A stretch of DNA of 64,000 nucleotides from the NCBI RefSeq assembly GCF_009683175.1, contig NZ_WKKW01000003.1:166880-230879 (forward strand), read 5' to 3'. The notes beneath the pieces are model-generated. The model saw nothing but the letters and a program-made list of their open reading frames with translations, did no database searches and was not told the DNA's origin. A program made the translations under genes and the position numbers. The stretch comes from Bifidobacterium asteroides (GTDB lineage Bacteria; Actinomycetota; Actinomycetes; Actinomycetales; Bifidobacteriaceae). Shown here piece by piece: positions 51,801 through 63,168 of this stretch; position 1 is the first letter of the stretch, and every line of letters starts with the position of its first letter.

Positions 51801-52433
51801 ATGAGCCGCGCCGGGCGGGTCTTGGCAGTGGTCAGGCGGCTGGCGGGTCTGTTGCTGGCGGTCGCCCTGCTGGCAGGCCTGCCCACGCTGACCGGCTGCG
51901 CCCCCAAGGACAGGGCCGTGGGCGACTCCTGGCATGAGGGCACCGTGCCCCACGACGGCGTGGATCGCTCCGATACGCTCGTGGCTTTGATCGGCTGCCC
52001 GCAGAAGGGCGGCAAGGACCCGGATGCCGGTCTGGACAGCCGTATCCTGGCATCATTGAAGGCGGAGAGGATGAAGGGCTATTTCTCCTCAGCGCAGTCC
52101 ACCAGCGATCAGCAGGATGGGGTGCAGGATGCCATCAACCGGGGTGTCAGCCTGATTCTGATCCGACAACCCGGAGCCGGCGACTGGACCCCGGCCCTGA
52201 AGGCAGCCCGGAAGGCGGGCATTCCTGTGGTAGAGTTCGCTCAAAGCGCCAAGGCTTGGATTCCTGACCCAGGTAGGCTCTACTATGCGGCTACAGTCCA
52301 CCCGGTGGATCCTGCCGGGGATCCACACGCGCCCCTGCTGGCCGACGCCCTGCAGACCATTGTGGACGACGGACCGCATGCAAGGATTATGGCCGTGCGC
52401 CTGAGCGCCGACAGAGAGGGGGGCCAAGGATGA
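51801..52433 (+). CDS. Small lipoprotein with a half sugar-binding-protein fold
   Basis: 210 residues. Signal peptide with RRLAGLLLAVALLAGLPTLTGCAPKD, lipobox LTGC. The mature part (TLVALIGCPQKGG, RILASLKAERMKGYFSSAQST, DQQDGVQDAINRGVSLILIRQPG, TPALKAARKAGIPVVEFAQS) resembles the first lobe of periplasmic-binding-protein type I proteins (RbsB-like), but it stops before a second lobe. Its stop overlaps the P-type ATPase start by 4 bp (52430-52433), so the two are co-translated. Full-length relatives could have lost the second lobe by in-frame deletion; alternatively this is a specialised small lipoprotein. Confidence 0.65.
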   Translation: MSRAGRVLAVVRRLAGLLLAVALLAGLPTLTGCAPKDRAVGDSWHEGTVPHDGVDRSDTLVALIGCPQKGGKDPDAGLDSRILASLKAERMKGYFSSAQSTSDQQDGVQDAINRGVSLILIRQPGAGDWTPALKAARKAGIPVVEFAQSAKAWIPDPGRLYYAATVHPVDPAGDPHAPLLADALQTIVDDGPHARIMAVRLSADREGGQG

Positions 52434-54928
52434 GCACAGGCAGTGATCAAGAGCCGACCACGGGCACAGCAGCGGGCACAGGCTTTCCGGACACCGACCG
52501 GCCGGGGCTGAGCTCCCAGGAGGTGGAGCGGCTGAAGGCCCAGGGCCTGGTCAACGTCTCCCAGGACCAAACCTCCCGCAGCCTGGGTCAGATCATCCGC
52601 GACAACGTCTTCACCCTCTTCAACGGAATCATCCTGACCGCCATGGTGGTGGTCCTGCTGACCGGGCAGTGGAAGGACGCGGTCTTCGGCCTGATCATCA
52701 TCATCAACACCGGCATCGGCGTGGCCACCGAGCTCAAGGCCAAGCACACCCTGGACGGGCTGTCCATCCTGGTGGCCTCCGACTACACGGTGCGCAGGGA
52801 TGGGCGCAACCTGACCGTGCCTCACGATGCCATCGTCAAGGGGGACCTGCTCTGGATCCGCTCCGGGGACCAAGTGCCCGCCGATGCGCAGATCATCGAC
52901 ACCTACGGCCTGGAGCTGGACGAGTCCATGCTGACCGGCGAATCGCGCACGGTCAAGCACAAGCCAGGGGACCAGGTCTACTCGGGCTCCACGGCCGTCT
53001 CGGGCATGGCCCTGGCCCAGGTGACTGCCGTGGGCGCCGACTCCTACGCCGCCACGCTGACGGCCAAGGCCAAGGTCTACAAGAAGGTCCGCTCCGACCT
53101 GAACGAGGGCATCAACACCATCCTCAAGGTCATGACCGTGGTAGTCATTCCCCTCTGCCTGCTGCTCATCTTCACGCAGATGCGGACCGTGGGCGGCTTC
53201 CAGACTGCCCTGGCCACCGGAGCCTGGCGGCAGGCCGTGGTGTCCGCCGTGGCCGGGGTCGTGGGCATGATCCCCGAGGGTCTGGTCCTCTTGACCTCCC
53301 TGAACTTCGCCCTGGCCGCCATCCGCCTGGCCCGGCATCAAACTTTGGTCCAGCAGATGGAGTCCGTGGAAACCCTGGCCCGGGTGGACGCCTTGAACCT
53401 GGACAAGACCGGCACAATCACCGACGGGGGCATCGTCTATGACGACCTGCACCAACTGGCCGAGGACATCCCGGCACAGCAGCTCCGGCAGGCCCTGGTG
53501 GACGTCTGCGCGGAGGAGAGCCCCAACGCCACCGGCCGAGCCATCCTCAAGGGGATGGACGACCTACACCCGGGCAGGGCCGTCAGCCGCCTGCCCTTCT
53601 CTTCGGCCCGCAAGTGGAGCGCTGTGGCCGACCAGTCCGGCAAAATCTGGTACTTCGGCGCCCCGGAGGTGCTCCTGGCATCCCAGGCGGGCAGCTGGTC
53701 CCAGGTGGACCAGCAGGTGGCCGACCTGGCCGACCGTGGCTACCGGGTGCTGATGCTGGCCGCTCCCGATGAGTACCCGGGCACCGACCAGCCTGACTAC
53801 TTCACCAGCAGCCCCGACCTGCCCGGGAACCTGAAGCCCCTGGCCCTGATCACCTGCTCGGAGCACATCCGCGACGACGCCGCCGAGACCCTGGCCTGGT
53901 TCCGCCAGCAGGGCGTGCGCTGCCGGGTCATCTCGGGCGACAACCCGGCCACGGTGGCGGCCATCGCCAACAAGGTGGGCCTGACCGGCGACCGGGCGCC
54001 CAGGGCCATGGATGCCCGTAAGCTGCCCAAGGACACGGCAGCCCTGGCCGATGTCCTGGAGGACGTGGACGTGCTGGGCCGGGTCCTGCCCGACCAGAAG
54101 AAGGCCATCGTCCAGGCCCTGCACCTGAAGGGTCACACGGTGGCCATGACCGGCGACGGGGTCAACGACTCCCTGGCCCTGAAGGAGGCTGACCTGGGCA
54201 TCGCCATGGGCAATGCGGCGGCCGCCACCAAGGCCGTGGCCCAGCTGGTCCTGGTGGATTCGCGCTTCTCCCACCTGCCCGACGTGGTGGCCCGTGGCCG
54301 GCAGGTCATGGCCAACATGGAGCGTGTGGCCGGCCTCTTCCTGGTCAAGACCGTCTACTCGGCCCTGATCTCCCTGGGCGTGGTCCTGACCGGCATCCCC
54401 TTCCCCTACCTGCCCCGGCATATCACCTACATCGGCGCCCTGACCATCGGCACGCCGGCCTTCTTCCTGGCCCTGGCCCCCAACACCAGGCGCTACCGGC
54501 CCGGCTTCCTCAAGCGTGTGGTCACCTTCGCCCTGCCCTCGGGCATCGCCACGGCTTTGATTGTGCTGGCGGCGGCCTGGAGCCTGCCCGGCCTGCTGGG
54601 TCTGGATCTGGCCCGGCCCGGGGACCTGGGGCGCTGGCGGTCGGTCTGCGCCATCGTCCTCTTCTGCATGGGCGTGCTGGTCCTGACCCAGGTGGCTCGG
54701 CCCCTGCGCTCCTGGAGGGGCCTGCTGGTCCTCTTCTTCGGCGCAGCCGGGGTGATCGGGGCACTCATCCCCATGGTGGCGCAGTTCTTCGCCATCAGCC
54801 TGCCCACCGGTCCGGCCCTGGTCGCCACCGTGGCCTTCGCCCTGGTGGGAGCCCTGCTCATGGTCCTGGCCGTCCTGGGCTATCCGGCATGCGCACGTTA
54901 CATCCGTCAGGTAACACATGGGCGCTAA
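52430..54928 (+). CDS. P-type cation-transporting ATPase (CtpE/MgtA-like)
   Basis: 832 residues, about ten membrane spans. Actuator motif ELDESMLTGESRTVKH, phosphorylation site ALNLDKTGTITDGG, hinge MTGDGVNDSLALKEADLGIAMG. The membrane motif near the site is GMIPEGLVLLTSLNFALAA, the PEGL form seen in calcium-transporting CtpE-type pumps of actinobacteria and not the CPC of heavy-metal pumps. It probably moves Ca2+ or Mg2+. Coupled to the lipoprotein gene upstream by an ATGA overlap. Confidence 0.9.
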   Translation: MSTGSDQEPTTGTAAGTGFPDTDRPGLSSQEVERLKAQGLVNVSQDQTSRSLGQIIRDNVFTLFNGIILTAMVVVLLTGQWKDAVFGLIIIINTGIGVATELKAKHTLDGLSILVASDYTVRRDGRNLTVPHDAIVKGDLLWIRSGDQVPADAQIIDTYGLELDESMLTGESRTVKHKPGDQVYSGSTAVSGMALAQVTAVGADSYAATLTAKAKVYKKVRSDLNEGINTILKVMTVVVIPLCLLLIFTQMRTVGGFQTALATGAWRQAVVSAVAGVVGMIPEGLVLLTSLNFALAAIRLARHQTLVQQMESVETLARVDALNLDKTGTITDGGIVYDDLHQLAEDIPAQQLRQALVDVCAEESPNATGRAILKGMDDLHPGRAVSRLPFSSARKWSAVADQSGKIWYFGAPEVLLASQAGSWSQVDQQVADLADRGYRVLMLAAPDEYPGTDQPDYFTSSPDLPGNLKPLALITCSEHIRDDAAETLAWFRQQGVRCRVISGDNPATVAAIANKVGLTGDRAPRAMDARKLPKDTAALADVLEDVDVLGRVLPDQKKAIVQALHLKGHTVAMTGDGVNDSLALKEADLGIAMGNAAAATKAVAQLVLVDSRFSHLPDVVARGRQVMANMERVAGLFLVKTVYSALISLGVVLTGIPFPYLPRHITYIGALTIGTPAFFLALAPNTRRYRPGFLKRVVTFALPSGIATALIVLAAAWSLPGLLGLDLARPGDLGRWRSVCAIVLFCMGVLVLTQVARPLRSWRGLLVLFFGAAGVIGALIPMVAQFFAISLPTGPALVATVAFALVGALLMVLAVLGYPACARYIRQVTHGR

Positions 54929-55038
54929 GAATGAACCTCACAAGCACAGATAAGCGTCACTGACGGCCTGGGGTCCTCCCGCCGCCGGTCCACATGGGCG
55001 CCAGGGCAGGGCCCGAGCGTCCAAGGAAGGGGTGGTGC

Positions 55039-57768
<2,730 letters not shown>

Positions 57769-57776
57769 AGATACAA

Positions 57777-57811
57777 AAATCCCCGCCCCCCGATGCCAGG
57801 GGCGGGGATTT
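57777..57811. terminator. Bidirectional terminator between acnA and the Bax-inhibitor gene
   Basis: Perfect 13-bp inverted repeat AAATCCCCGCCCC/GGGGCGGGGATTT with a 9-nt loop, so a U-tract is present in both directions. It fills the gap between two convergent stop codons. Confidence 0.9.
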
Positions 57812-57817
57812 CTTATA

Positions 57818-58621
57818 TCAGTTGCGGTCGCCGACCAGATTCAGGATGTAGAGGAAGAGGTTGACGAAGTCCAGGTAGAGGTTGAGGGCGCAGAGGATGG
57901 AGACCCGCTTGATGGCCTCCGGCCCCTGGCTGCGGTAGGTGGCGAAGATGACCCTGGTCTGCTGGGCGTCATACATGGTCAGCCCGGCGAAGAGGATGAT
58001 GCCGATGGCCGAGACCACGCGCAGGGCCGTGTCGGAGGGGGCTACGAAGAGCATGACCACCTCGACCAGGATCAGCATGAGCAGGCCGGCCATGAAGATG
58101 GACCCCATGCCCAGCATGTTGCGCCGCGTGGTCAGCCCCAGCATGCTGAGGACGAAGAAGAAGCCCGCGCTGATCACCAGGGTCAGCATGATGGACGGCA
58201 GTGAGTAGGTTATGAAGATGGTGCTCAGGGTGAAGCCCATCAGGGCCGCATAGATGTAGAACATGACCCGGGCGGTGGAGGTGCGCATGCGCATAACCCG
58301 GACGCTCAGAATCATGGCGAAGGCCACCTGGACCACGGCCATGCCGATCCAGCCCAGGGCGCCCGTGGCCTGCATGAAGGCCAGGAGCAGTCCGGTGCGG
58401 GCGGTCAGGTAGGCCGTCAGGGCGGTGACCAGCAGACCGACGGCCATCTCCGCATAGGCGCGGGACATGGAGACCCGCTCCGCCTTTTCAAAGCTGTATG
58501 CTGCGTTGGTGTCGATGGGCGAACCCATGCCGTAGGGCTCACCACCCTGCATGGTCGGCATCGGCTGCTGCGCGTACTGACCGTATGGGGCCTGCGGCCG
58601 CGGATTCCCGTTGAAAGCCAT
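57818..58621 (-). CDS. Bax inhibitor-1/YccA family membrane protein
   Basis: 267 residues. A Gln/Pro-rich N-terminus (about 50 residues) precedes SFEKAERVSMSRAYAEMAVGLLVTALTAYLTA, then seven membrane segments including MAVVQVAFAMILSVRVMRM, FYIYAALMGFTLSTIFITYS, SMLGLTTRRNMLGMGSIFMAGLLMLILVEVVML and GIILFAGLTMYDAQQTRVIF (with the conserved Asp of the di-aspartyl pH sensor). Members leak Ca2+ or protect against stress; the bacterial role is unsettled. Ends in a YLDFVNLFLYILNLVGDRN C-terminus typical of the family. Confidence 0.9.
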   Translation of the reverse strand: MAFNGNPRPQAPYGQYAQQPMPTMQGGEPYGMGSPIDTNAAYSFEKAERVSMSRAYAEMAVGLLVTALTAYLTARTGLLLAFMQATGALGWIGMAVVQVAFAMILSVRVMRMRTSTARVMFYIYAALMGFTLSTIFITYSLPSIMLTLVISAGFFFVLSMLGLTTRRNMLGMGSIFMAGLLMLILVEVVMLFVAPSDTALRVVSAIGIILFAGLTMYDAQQTRVIFATYRSQGPEAIKRVSILCALNLYLDFVNLFLYILNLVGDRN

Positions 58622-58733
58622 CTGCTCCTCCTTGTCTTCCCGCCTGTGGCGGGATGGTCGTCTTGTTCAATTCTACATGGCCGGTTCGGCCATATAACAG
58701 GTGTTTGCTCTGGTTGGAATCAGGCGGGGATGG

Positions 58734-58777
58734 CCGCCATGGCGGGGTGGTTGCATGCCCACATCCCGCCATGGCGG
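58734..58777. repeat. 13-bp perfect inverted repeat
   Basis: CCGCCATGGCGGG (58734-58746) and CCCGCCATGGCGG (58765-58777) are exact inverted copies, and GTGG/CCAC inside the 18-bp spacer extends the stem. Each arm also contains a palindrome of its own, CCGCCATGGCGG. No U-tract follows, so an operator or a transcript-stabilising stem is as likely as a terminator. Confidence 0.7.
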
Positions 58778-58831
58778 TTGCCCCTCTCCTGATATGCCGT
58801 CCAGCCCTTGGAAGGGTGGACGGAGTGTGGT

Positions 58832-58905
58832 GGGGGCGCGGGAGGGAAATGTCGGCTCTCTTGGGGTTTGAGCCTTTAAGTGGCACTTGTCCTCCCTGCT
58901 CCCCC
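58832..58905 (-). repeat. Structured element downstream of the first RCC1 gene
   Basis: Long imperfect hairpin whose arms are G-rich (58832-58850) and C-rich (58886-58905), with a conserved loop containing TGTCGGCTC and CTTGGGG. A related hairpin sits at the same place after the second RCC1 gene (63096-63168), with different arm sequences that still pair. Confidence 0.55.
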
Positions 58906-58950
58906 TATGTGGGCCGGGGGTGGGGGGATTGATACGCCGCCCGGCCGCTC

Positions 58951-61900
58951 TTACTCGTGCGAAGCATGTGACAGTTGGTGTTGTTCTCGCCTGTGGCGGC
59001 GTGAGGCCAGGACCCCGCCCATGCCGGTCATGCCTGTGGTCAGGGCGAGCAGGATGCCTTCCCCACCGGCCCTTGGGAGCACGCCTGCAGGCAGGTACGT
59101 GTATCTGAGGGAGGTGTCGGTCAGCGTGCTTCCTGCGCCGCCCAGCGTGTAGTCCACGCTGACCGTGACCGTGCCCGGCCGGTGCGCGGGCGTGAGCACG
59201 GTCACGCTATTACTATCGCCGCGCGTCAGGTTCGTGCCGGCATTGCTGTCGAATCTGACGCCGGTGATCACCAGCTGCAGGTTGAACACCACCGGCACAG
59301 GAACAGTCGAATTGCTATAGCTGTTGTTGCCGAGCTGGCCTTTGCTGTTCGATCCCCAGGCGTAAGCGGTCCCGTCGCTGCCCACGGCCAGCGAATAATA
59401 GAGTCCTGCGCTTACCTGTGCAGCTCTCAGTCCTCTGCTCTTGTCGGTGGGGTTGGCGGGGTCGCGCACGCGCATAGGAACAGGATTCGCGTCACTGTGC
59501 CCGCTGGCGGTGTTGTTGCCGAGGTTACCATAGTAGTTGTCTCCCCAGGCGTAGGCGTATCCGTCGCTGCCCAGGGCCAGCGAATCCTCGTATCCGGCGC
59601 TGACCTGCAGGTAGGTGAAATCCTTTGGCAGGTCCGGGTACGTGTTGCGGTCGGGCGTCTTCACCCTGACTGGCGTATGCCGGTCGGTGGTTGTCCTGTC
59701 GCCGAGCTCGCCGTTGCTGTTGAATCCCCAGGCGTAGGCGTTGCCGTCGCTGCCCAGGGCCAGCGAATGCTGGCATCCGGCGCTGACCTGCAGGTAGGTG
59801 AAATCCTTTGGCAGGTCCGGGTACGTGCTGCGGTCGGGCGTCCTCACCATGACCGGCGTAGACCGGCTGGTGCCGGTTGTCCCGTCGCCGAGCTGGCCCC
59901 GGTCGTTGTATCCCCAGGCGTAGGCGTTGCCGTCGCTGCCCAGGGCCAGCGAATAACTCCATCCGGCGCTGACCTGCAGGTAGGTGAAGTCCTTGGGCAG
60001 GTCCGGGTACGTGTTGCGGTCGGGTGTCTTCACCCTGACTGGCGTATGCCGGCCGACGAAGGAGACCGTCCCGTCGCCGAGCTGGCCATCGCCGTTGTCT
60101 CCCCAGGCGTAAACGTTGCCGTCGCTGCCCAGGGCCAGGGAATGCTGGTCTCCGGCGCTGACCTGCAGGTAGGTGAAATCCTTGGGCAGGTCCGGGTACG
60201 TGTTGCGGTCAGGCATCTTCACCCTGACCGGCGCATGCCGATAGCTGCCCGCGTCGCCGAGCTGGCCATACCCGCTGTTTCCCCAGGCGTAGGCGTTCCC
60301 GTCGCTGCCCAGGGCCAGGGAATGATAGCCTCCGGCGCTGACCTGCAGGTAGGTGAAATCCTTGGGCAGGTCCGGGTACGTGTTGCGGTCAGGCATCTTC
60401 ACCCTGACCGGCGCATGCCGATAGCTGCCCGCGTCGCCGAGCTGGCCATACCCGCTGTTTCCCCAGGCGTAGGCGTTCCCGTCGCTGCCCAGGGCCAGGG
60501 AATGATAGCCTCCGGCGCTGACCTGCAGGTAGGTGAAATCCTTGGGCAGGTCCGGGTACGTGTTGCGGTCAGGCTTTTTCACCATGACCGGCGTAGACCG
60601 GTCGGTGTACGTCCCGTCGCCGAGCTGGCCCCAGTTGTTGTATCCCCAGGCATAGGCATTCCCATCACTGCTCACCGCCAAAGAAGAAATTCCTGCTTGT
60701 GATCCGCTGACTTGGCTGAACCTGATGCCCTGGCTGGCGCTGTCTGGCGGGGTGATGGTCGTGGGTTCCCTGCCCAGCTGGCTACCCTTATTAGGGCTGA
60801 TGCTCCACGAGCTGTTCCGGCTTGCCGGCGTCCACTTGGCGGTCAGGGTCAGGTCCCTGGTGACGGGCCTGCTGAAATCGTAGGCGACCTCGCCGGTGAA
60901 CCATCCGTCGAACAGGAAGCCTTGGCGCGTAGGGTCGGGGGAGGGCCGCTTCACCCTGCCGTTGGTGGTGGGGAAATGCTGGTCTGCTGGTTCGGGTTTT
61001 CCTCCGCCCGTGTTGAATCGGACCGTGAGCGTGGATCTTGGTTCCGTGCCTCGTGTCAGCGGCTGGTCGACCGTGTACTTAAGGCTCTTGGTGAAGGGCT
61101 GGCCGTCCTGCCTGCCGGCGATGAGAATGGCGGCTGGCCCCGGCTTGCGGGCGGGCATGTCAGCCTGCCAGGAGCCGTTGTTCTTGATTAGTCTGAGCGG
61201 CTGGCCGTCCATGCTGGCTGTTTCCAGGATGGGCGCGGTGCTGGTGTAGATCCTATCGGGTTTGCCCCCCTTGCCCTGCTCGTCCAGGCTCCACGTGAAT
61301 ATGCCGCCCAGCTTGTCGTTGGCGGTGATTCTGCTGCCGGCAGTTGCGGCCTGCACGTAGGCCTGTTCCCCCTTATCTGCGCGGATGGGTGCCTTGCCGG
61401 GCTTCCAGGCCCAGACGTGGCCGTCCGTATCAGTGATGATGGCCTGGTCATTGTTGGCGGTGATTCTGCTGGCTTGCACGCCGTCCGGCAGACCGGCGGC
61501 TGTGGGACTGGTTGTGCTGTCGGCTAGGTACCGGGCTCGTCCCTTTGAATCCAGTAGGAGAAAGCCTCTGCTGAGGGGTTGCGCTTGGACGGTGTGCGTG
61601 CGCGGATCCTGCTTGACGCGTTCGGGTTTGGCGCTTCCGGTCTTGCCTGCGTCCCAGGCCCATGCCTGCCCGTCGGAATCCAGGGCGAGGATTCGGCTGG
61701 CGGCGGTGACGGCGGTGACGGCCTGCGCCTTTCCGGGCAGTCTGGTTGTTTCCTGCTCGTCGGGCTTCGGGTTCTGGCTGTCTTGGAAGGTGTGGACCTG
61801 TCCCTGCCGGTCCACCGCCAGCAGAAGGTCATCGTTCAGGCTGATGCTGGTGAACTGGGTGTTCTGACTGGTCTTGAGGATGATGGGGGTTGATTGTCCG

Positions 61901-62725
61901 CTGGCCCAGGTGTATATCTGCTGGTCGGATCCCAAGGCGGCCTGCCGGTGGCTGCCGGCTGAAACCTGCAGGTAGTGGAACCCGTCGGGAGCCTGAGTGG
62001 GGGGAGGGACTTGTTTGGGTGTGCCGTCTTGTGTCCATGTGTAGATGCGGCCGTCGCCTGTCAGACTGACAATTTGGTCTTCTGAAGTTTGGATGCTGGC
62101 GAACTGAGGCTCCCTCCTGTCTGGCGGGTTGATGGTCAGTCGGGCGCCGGAGGCAGGCCCGTGGTTCGGGCTCAGTGTCCAGTCAGTTATCTTGGTCCAC
62201 TTGGCTTTCAGGGTTGTGTCCTGGAGGATGGGGGTCCGGGAGTCGAAAGGCCGACCGTCAAGCGTCCACCCGTCGAACCGGAAGCAGGGACGTTGAGGAT
62301 TGTGCTGCGTGGGAGCGGCTAGAGTCCCGGTCTTTACGGTTACTTGGGTGGGTTTGTTTCCGTTGGCTGGGTCAAAATGCACGATGTGCGAAGCTTGATT
62401 ATCTGCTTGTTCGGCTGATTTAGTTGGAGCAGAGTCTGCGCCGCCGGGTGTTCCCATCGTCAATGACGGGGTGTTTGGGCTCGGTGTTGCGGAGCTTAAT
62501 GGTGTGGTGGTCTGTATAGGTGATGGTGTGGGTAGTGGAGTGTTGGTTGCGTTGCTGGGGAGAGCGCCGGGGGTTTGCTCAGCTACGCGAGGGGTCTGAC
62601 GACCCCCCCCCCCCGGTGAGGATAGGAGCATCCGCGTTGGCGGATGCGACGCCCAGGCCTGCCAGCAGGCTGATCAGGACGGTCATCATCGCCATGATGC
62701 GACGCAGACGGGAAACCAGATGCAT
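58951..62725 (-). CDS. Large RCC1-repeat cell-wall protein with phase-variable poly-G tract (OFF here)
   Basis: A signal peptide starts at the ATG at 62725 (MHLVSRLRRIMAMMTVLISL, cleavage near ASANA-DAP). Directly after it come 12 G (62603-62614 on the plus strand as C). With 12 the frame ends at a stop (62579) after 48 residues; the 1200-residue body is open in the next frame, and 11 or 14 G would join them. Body order: Pro/Thr/Ser-rich linker; InlB-type B repeat (FDGWTLDGRPFD...LKAKW); seven degenerate RCC1-like blades; second B repeat (FDGWFTGEVAYDF...LTAKW); eight clear RCC1 blades (GSDGNAYAWG...GQLGDGT); a TIG-like domain (ITGVRFDSNAG...); sorting tail LPRAGGEG, hydrophobic segment, then ASRRHRRE. 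A wall-anchored adhesin or ligand-binding propeller is likely; the ligand is unknown. Confidence 0.85.
60150..60574 (-). repeat. Exact 180-bp tandem repeat inside the RCC1 gene
   Basis: Bases 60150-60394 are identical to 60330-60574, an offset of 180 bp (60 codons, one RCC1 blade). Neighbouring blades are similar but show substitutions, so this pair is a recent duplication. Gain or loss of a unit keeps the reading frame. Confidence 0.95.
62603..62614 (-). repeat. Homopolymer run of 12 G on the coding strand
   Basis: C12 on the given strand, G12 on the coding strand, located between the codons for the signal-peptide cleavage region and the body of the RCC1 protein. It is the only G/C run of this length noticed in the window. 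Its length decides the frame: 11 or 14 in frame, 12 or 13 out of frame. Confidence 0.95.
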
Positions 62726-62946
62726 GAAACCAAAACCCCTTCACCAAACACCAAGCGGAATCAGAACCGCCTGCCTATTCAAATTTCTACCTGTCAACGC
62801 TAGCTCCGTATCAAATTGCAAGAGCAAATGGCGTAAGCCAGTCGTCTTCTCGACGTCCCCCGCTTTTCACCCTACCACCCGGTCAGCAGACAACACACAA
62901 GCCAGAGCCAGCCGCTTGGCATCAATGATTCTCTTGGTCAAAGAGA

Positions 62947-62973
62947 GCGTTGTTGACAGCATTGTTTGACAAC
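62947..62973. promoter_or_regulatory. 27-bp palindrome upstream of the phase-variable gene
   Basis: Outer arms CGTTGT and ACAACG are exact inverted copies; the inner bases also contain TTGACA and TTTGACA as near direct repeats. It is the right size for a dimeric repressor site or a weak terminator of the upstream gene. No regulator can be named. Confidence 0.35.
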
Positions 62974-63095
62974 GGGAGCACGGACAGCGGCAGCGATGGC
63001 TTAAGTTGCAAACTCTATGGTCGACCCTGCCGTGTTCGTTTCCCCCGAAGCGGGAATAAGAGCGCCTTGCCCAGATCTCTGCTTGTGAAAGTGCG

Positions 63096-63168
63096 GTGGG
63101 GACGCAAGAGGAGTGTCGGCTCCTTGGGGATTGGGCCTTATACGACACTTTCCTACATGCATCCCCAC
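63096..63168 (-). repeat. Structured element downstream of the second RCC1 gene
   Basis: Outer arms GTGGGGA (63096-63102) and TCCCCAC (63162-63168), inner arms AGGAGTGTCG and CGACACTTTCCT (10 pairs with small gaps), and a loop with CTTGGGGATTGGGCCTT. The counterpart at 58832-58905 shares the loop and the TGTCGGCTC block while the outer arms differ but pair. Confidence 0.55.

Larger units (their letters stand above)
58622..58950. other. Intergenic region rich in inverted repeats
   Basis: 329 bp without a supported gene. Three structures are visible: a CCCGCC/GGCGGG stem (58639-58653) in the leader of the Bax-inhibitor gene; a 13-bp perfect inverted repeat (58734-58777); and a long hairpin (58832-58905) also found after the neighbouring RCC1 gene. 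All lie downstream of the RCC1 protein gene and upstream of the Bax-inhibitor gene, both transcribed leftward. Confidence 0.6.

Noticed and set aside
59370..60720. Regularly spaced repeats as a CRISPR array
   Set aside because: The repeats are coding RCC1 blades of about 180 bp with gradual divergence; there are no short spacers and no cas genes.
62629..62631. ATG at 62631 as the true start of the RCC1 protein
   Set aside because: No ribosome-binding site precedes it, the resulting protein would lack a signal peptide despite a wall-sorting tail, and a complete signal peptide is encoded directly upstream in the frame reached by a one-base change in the G run.
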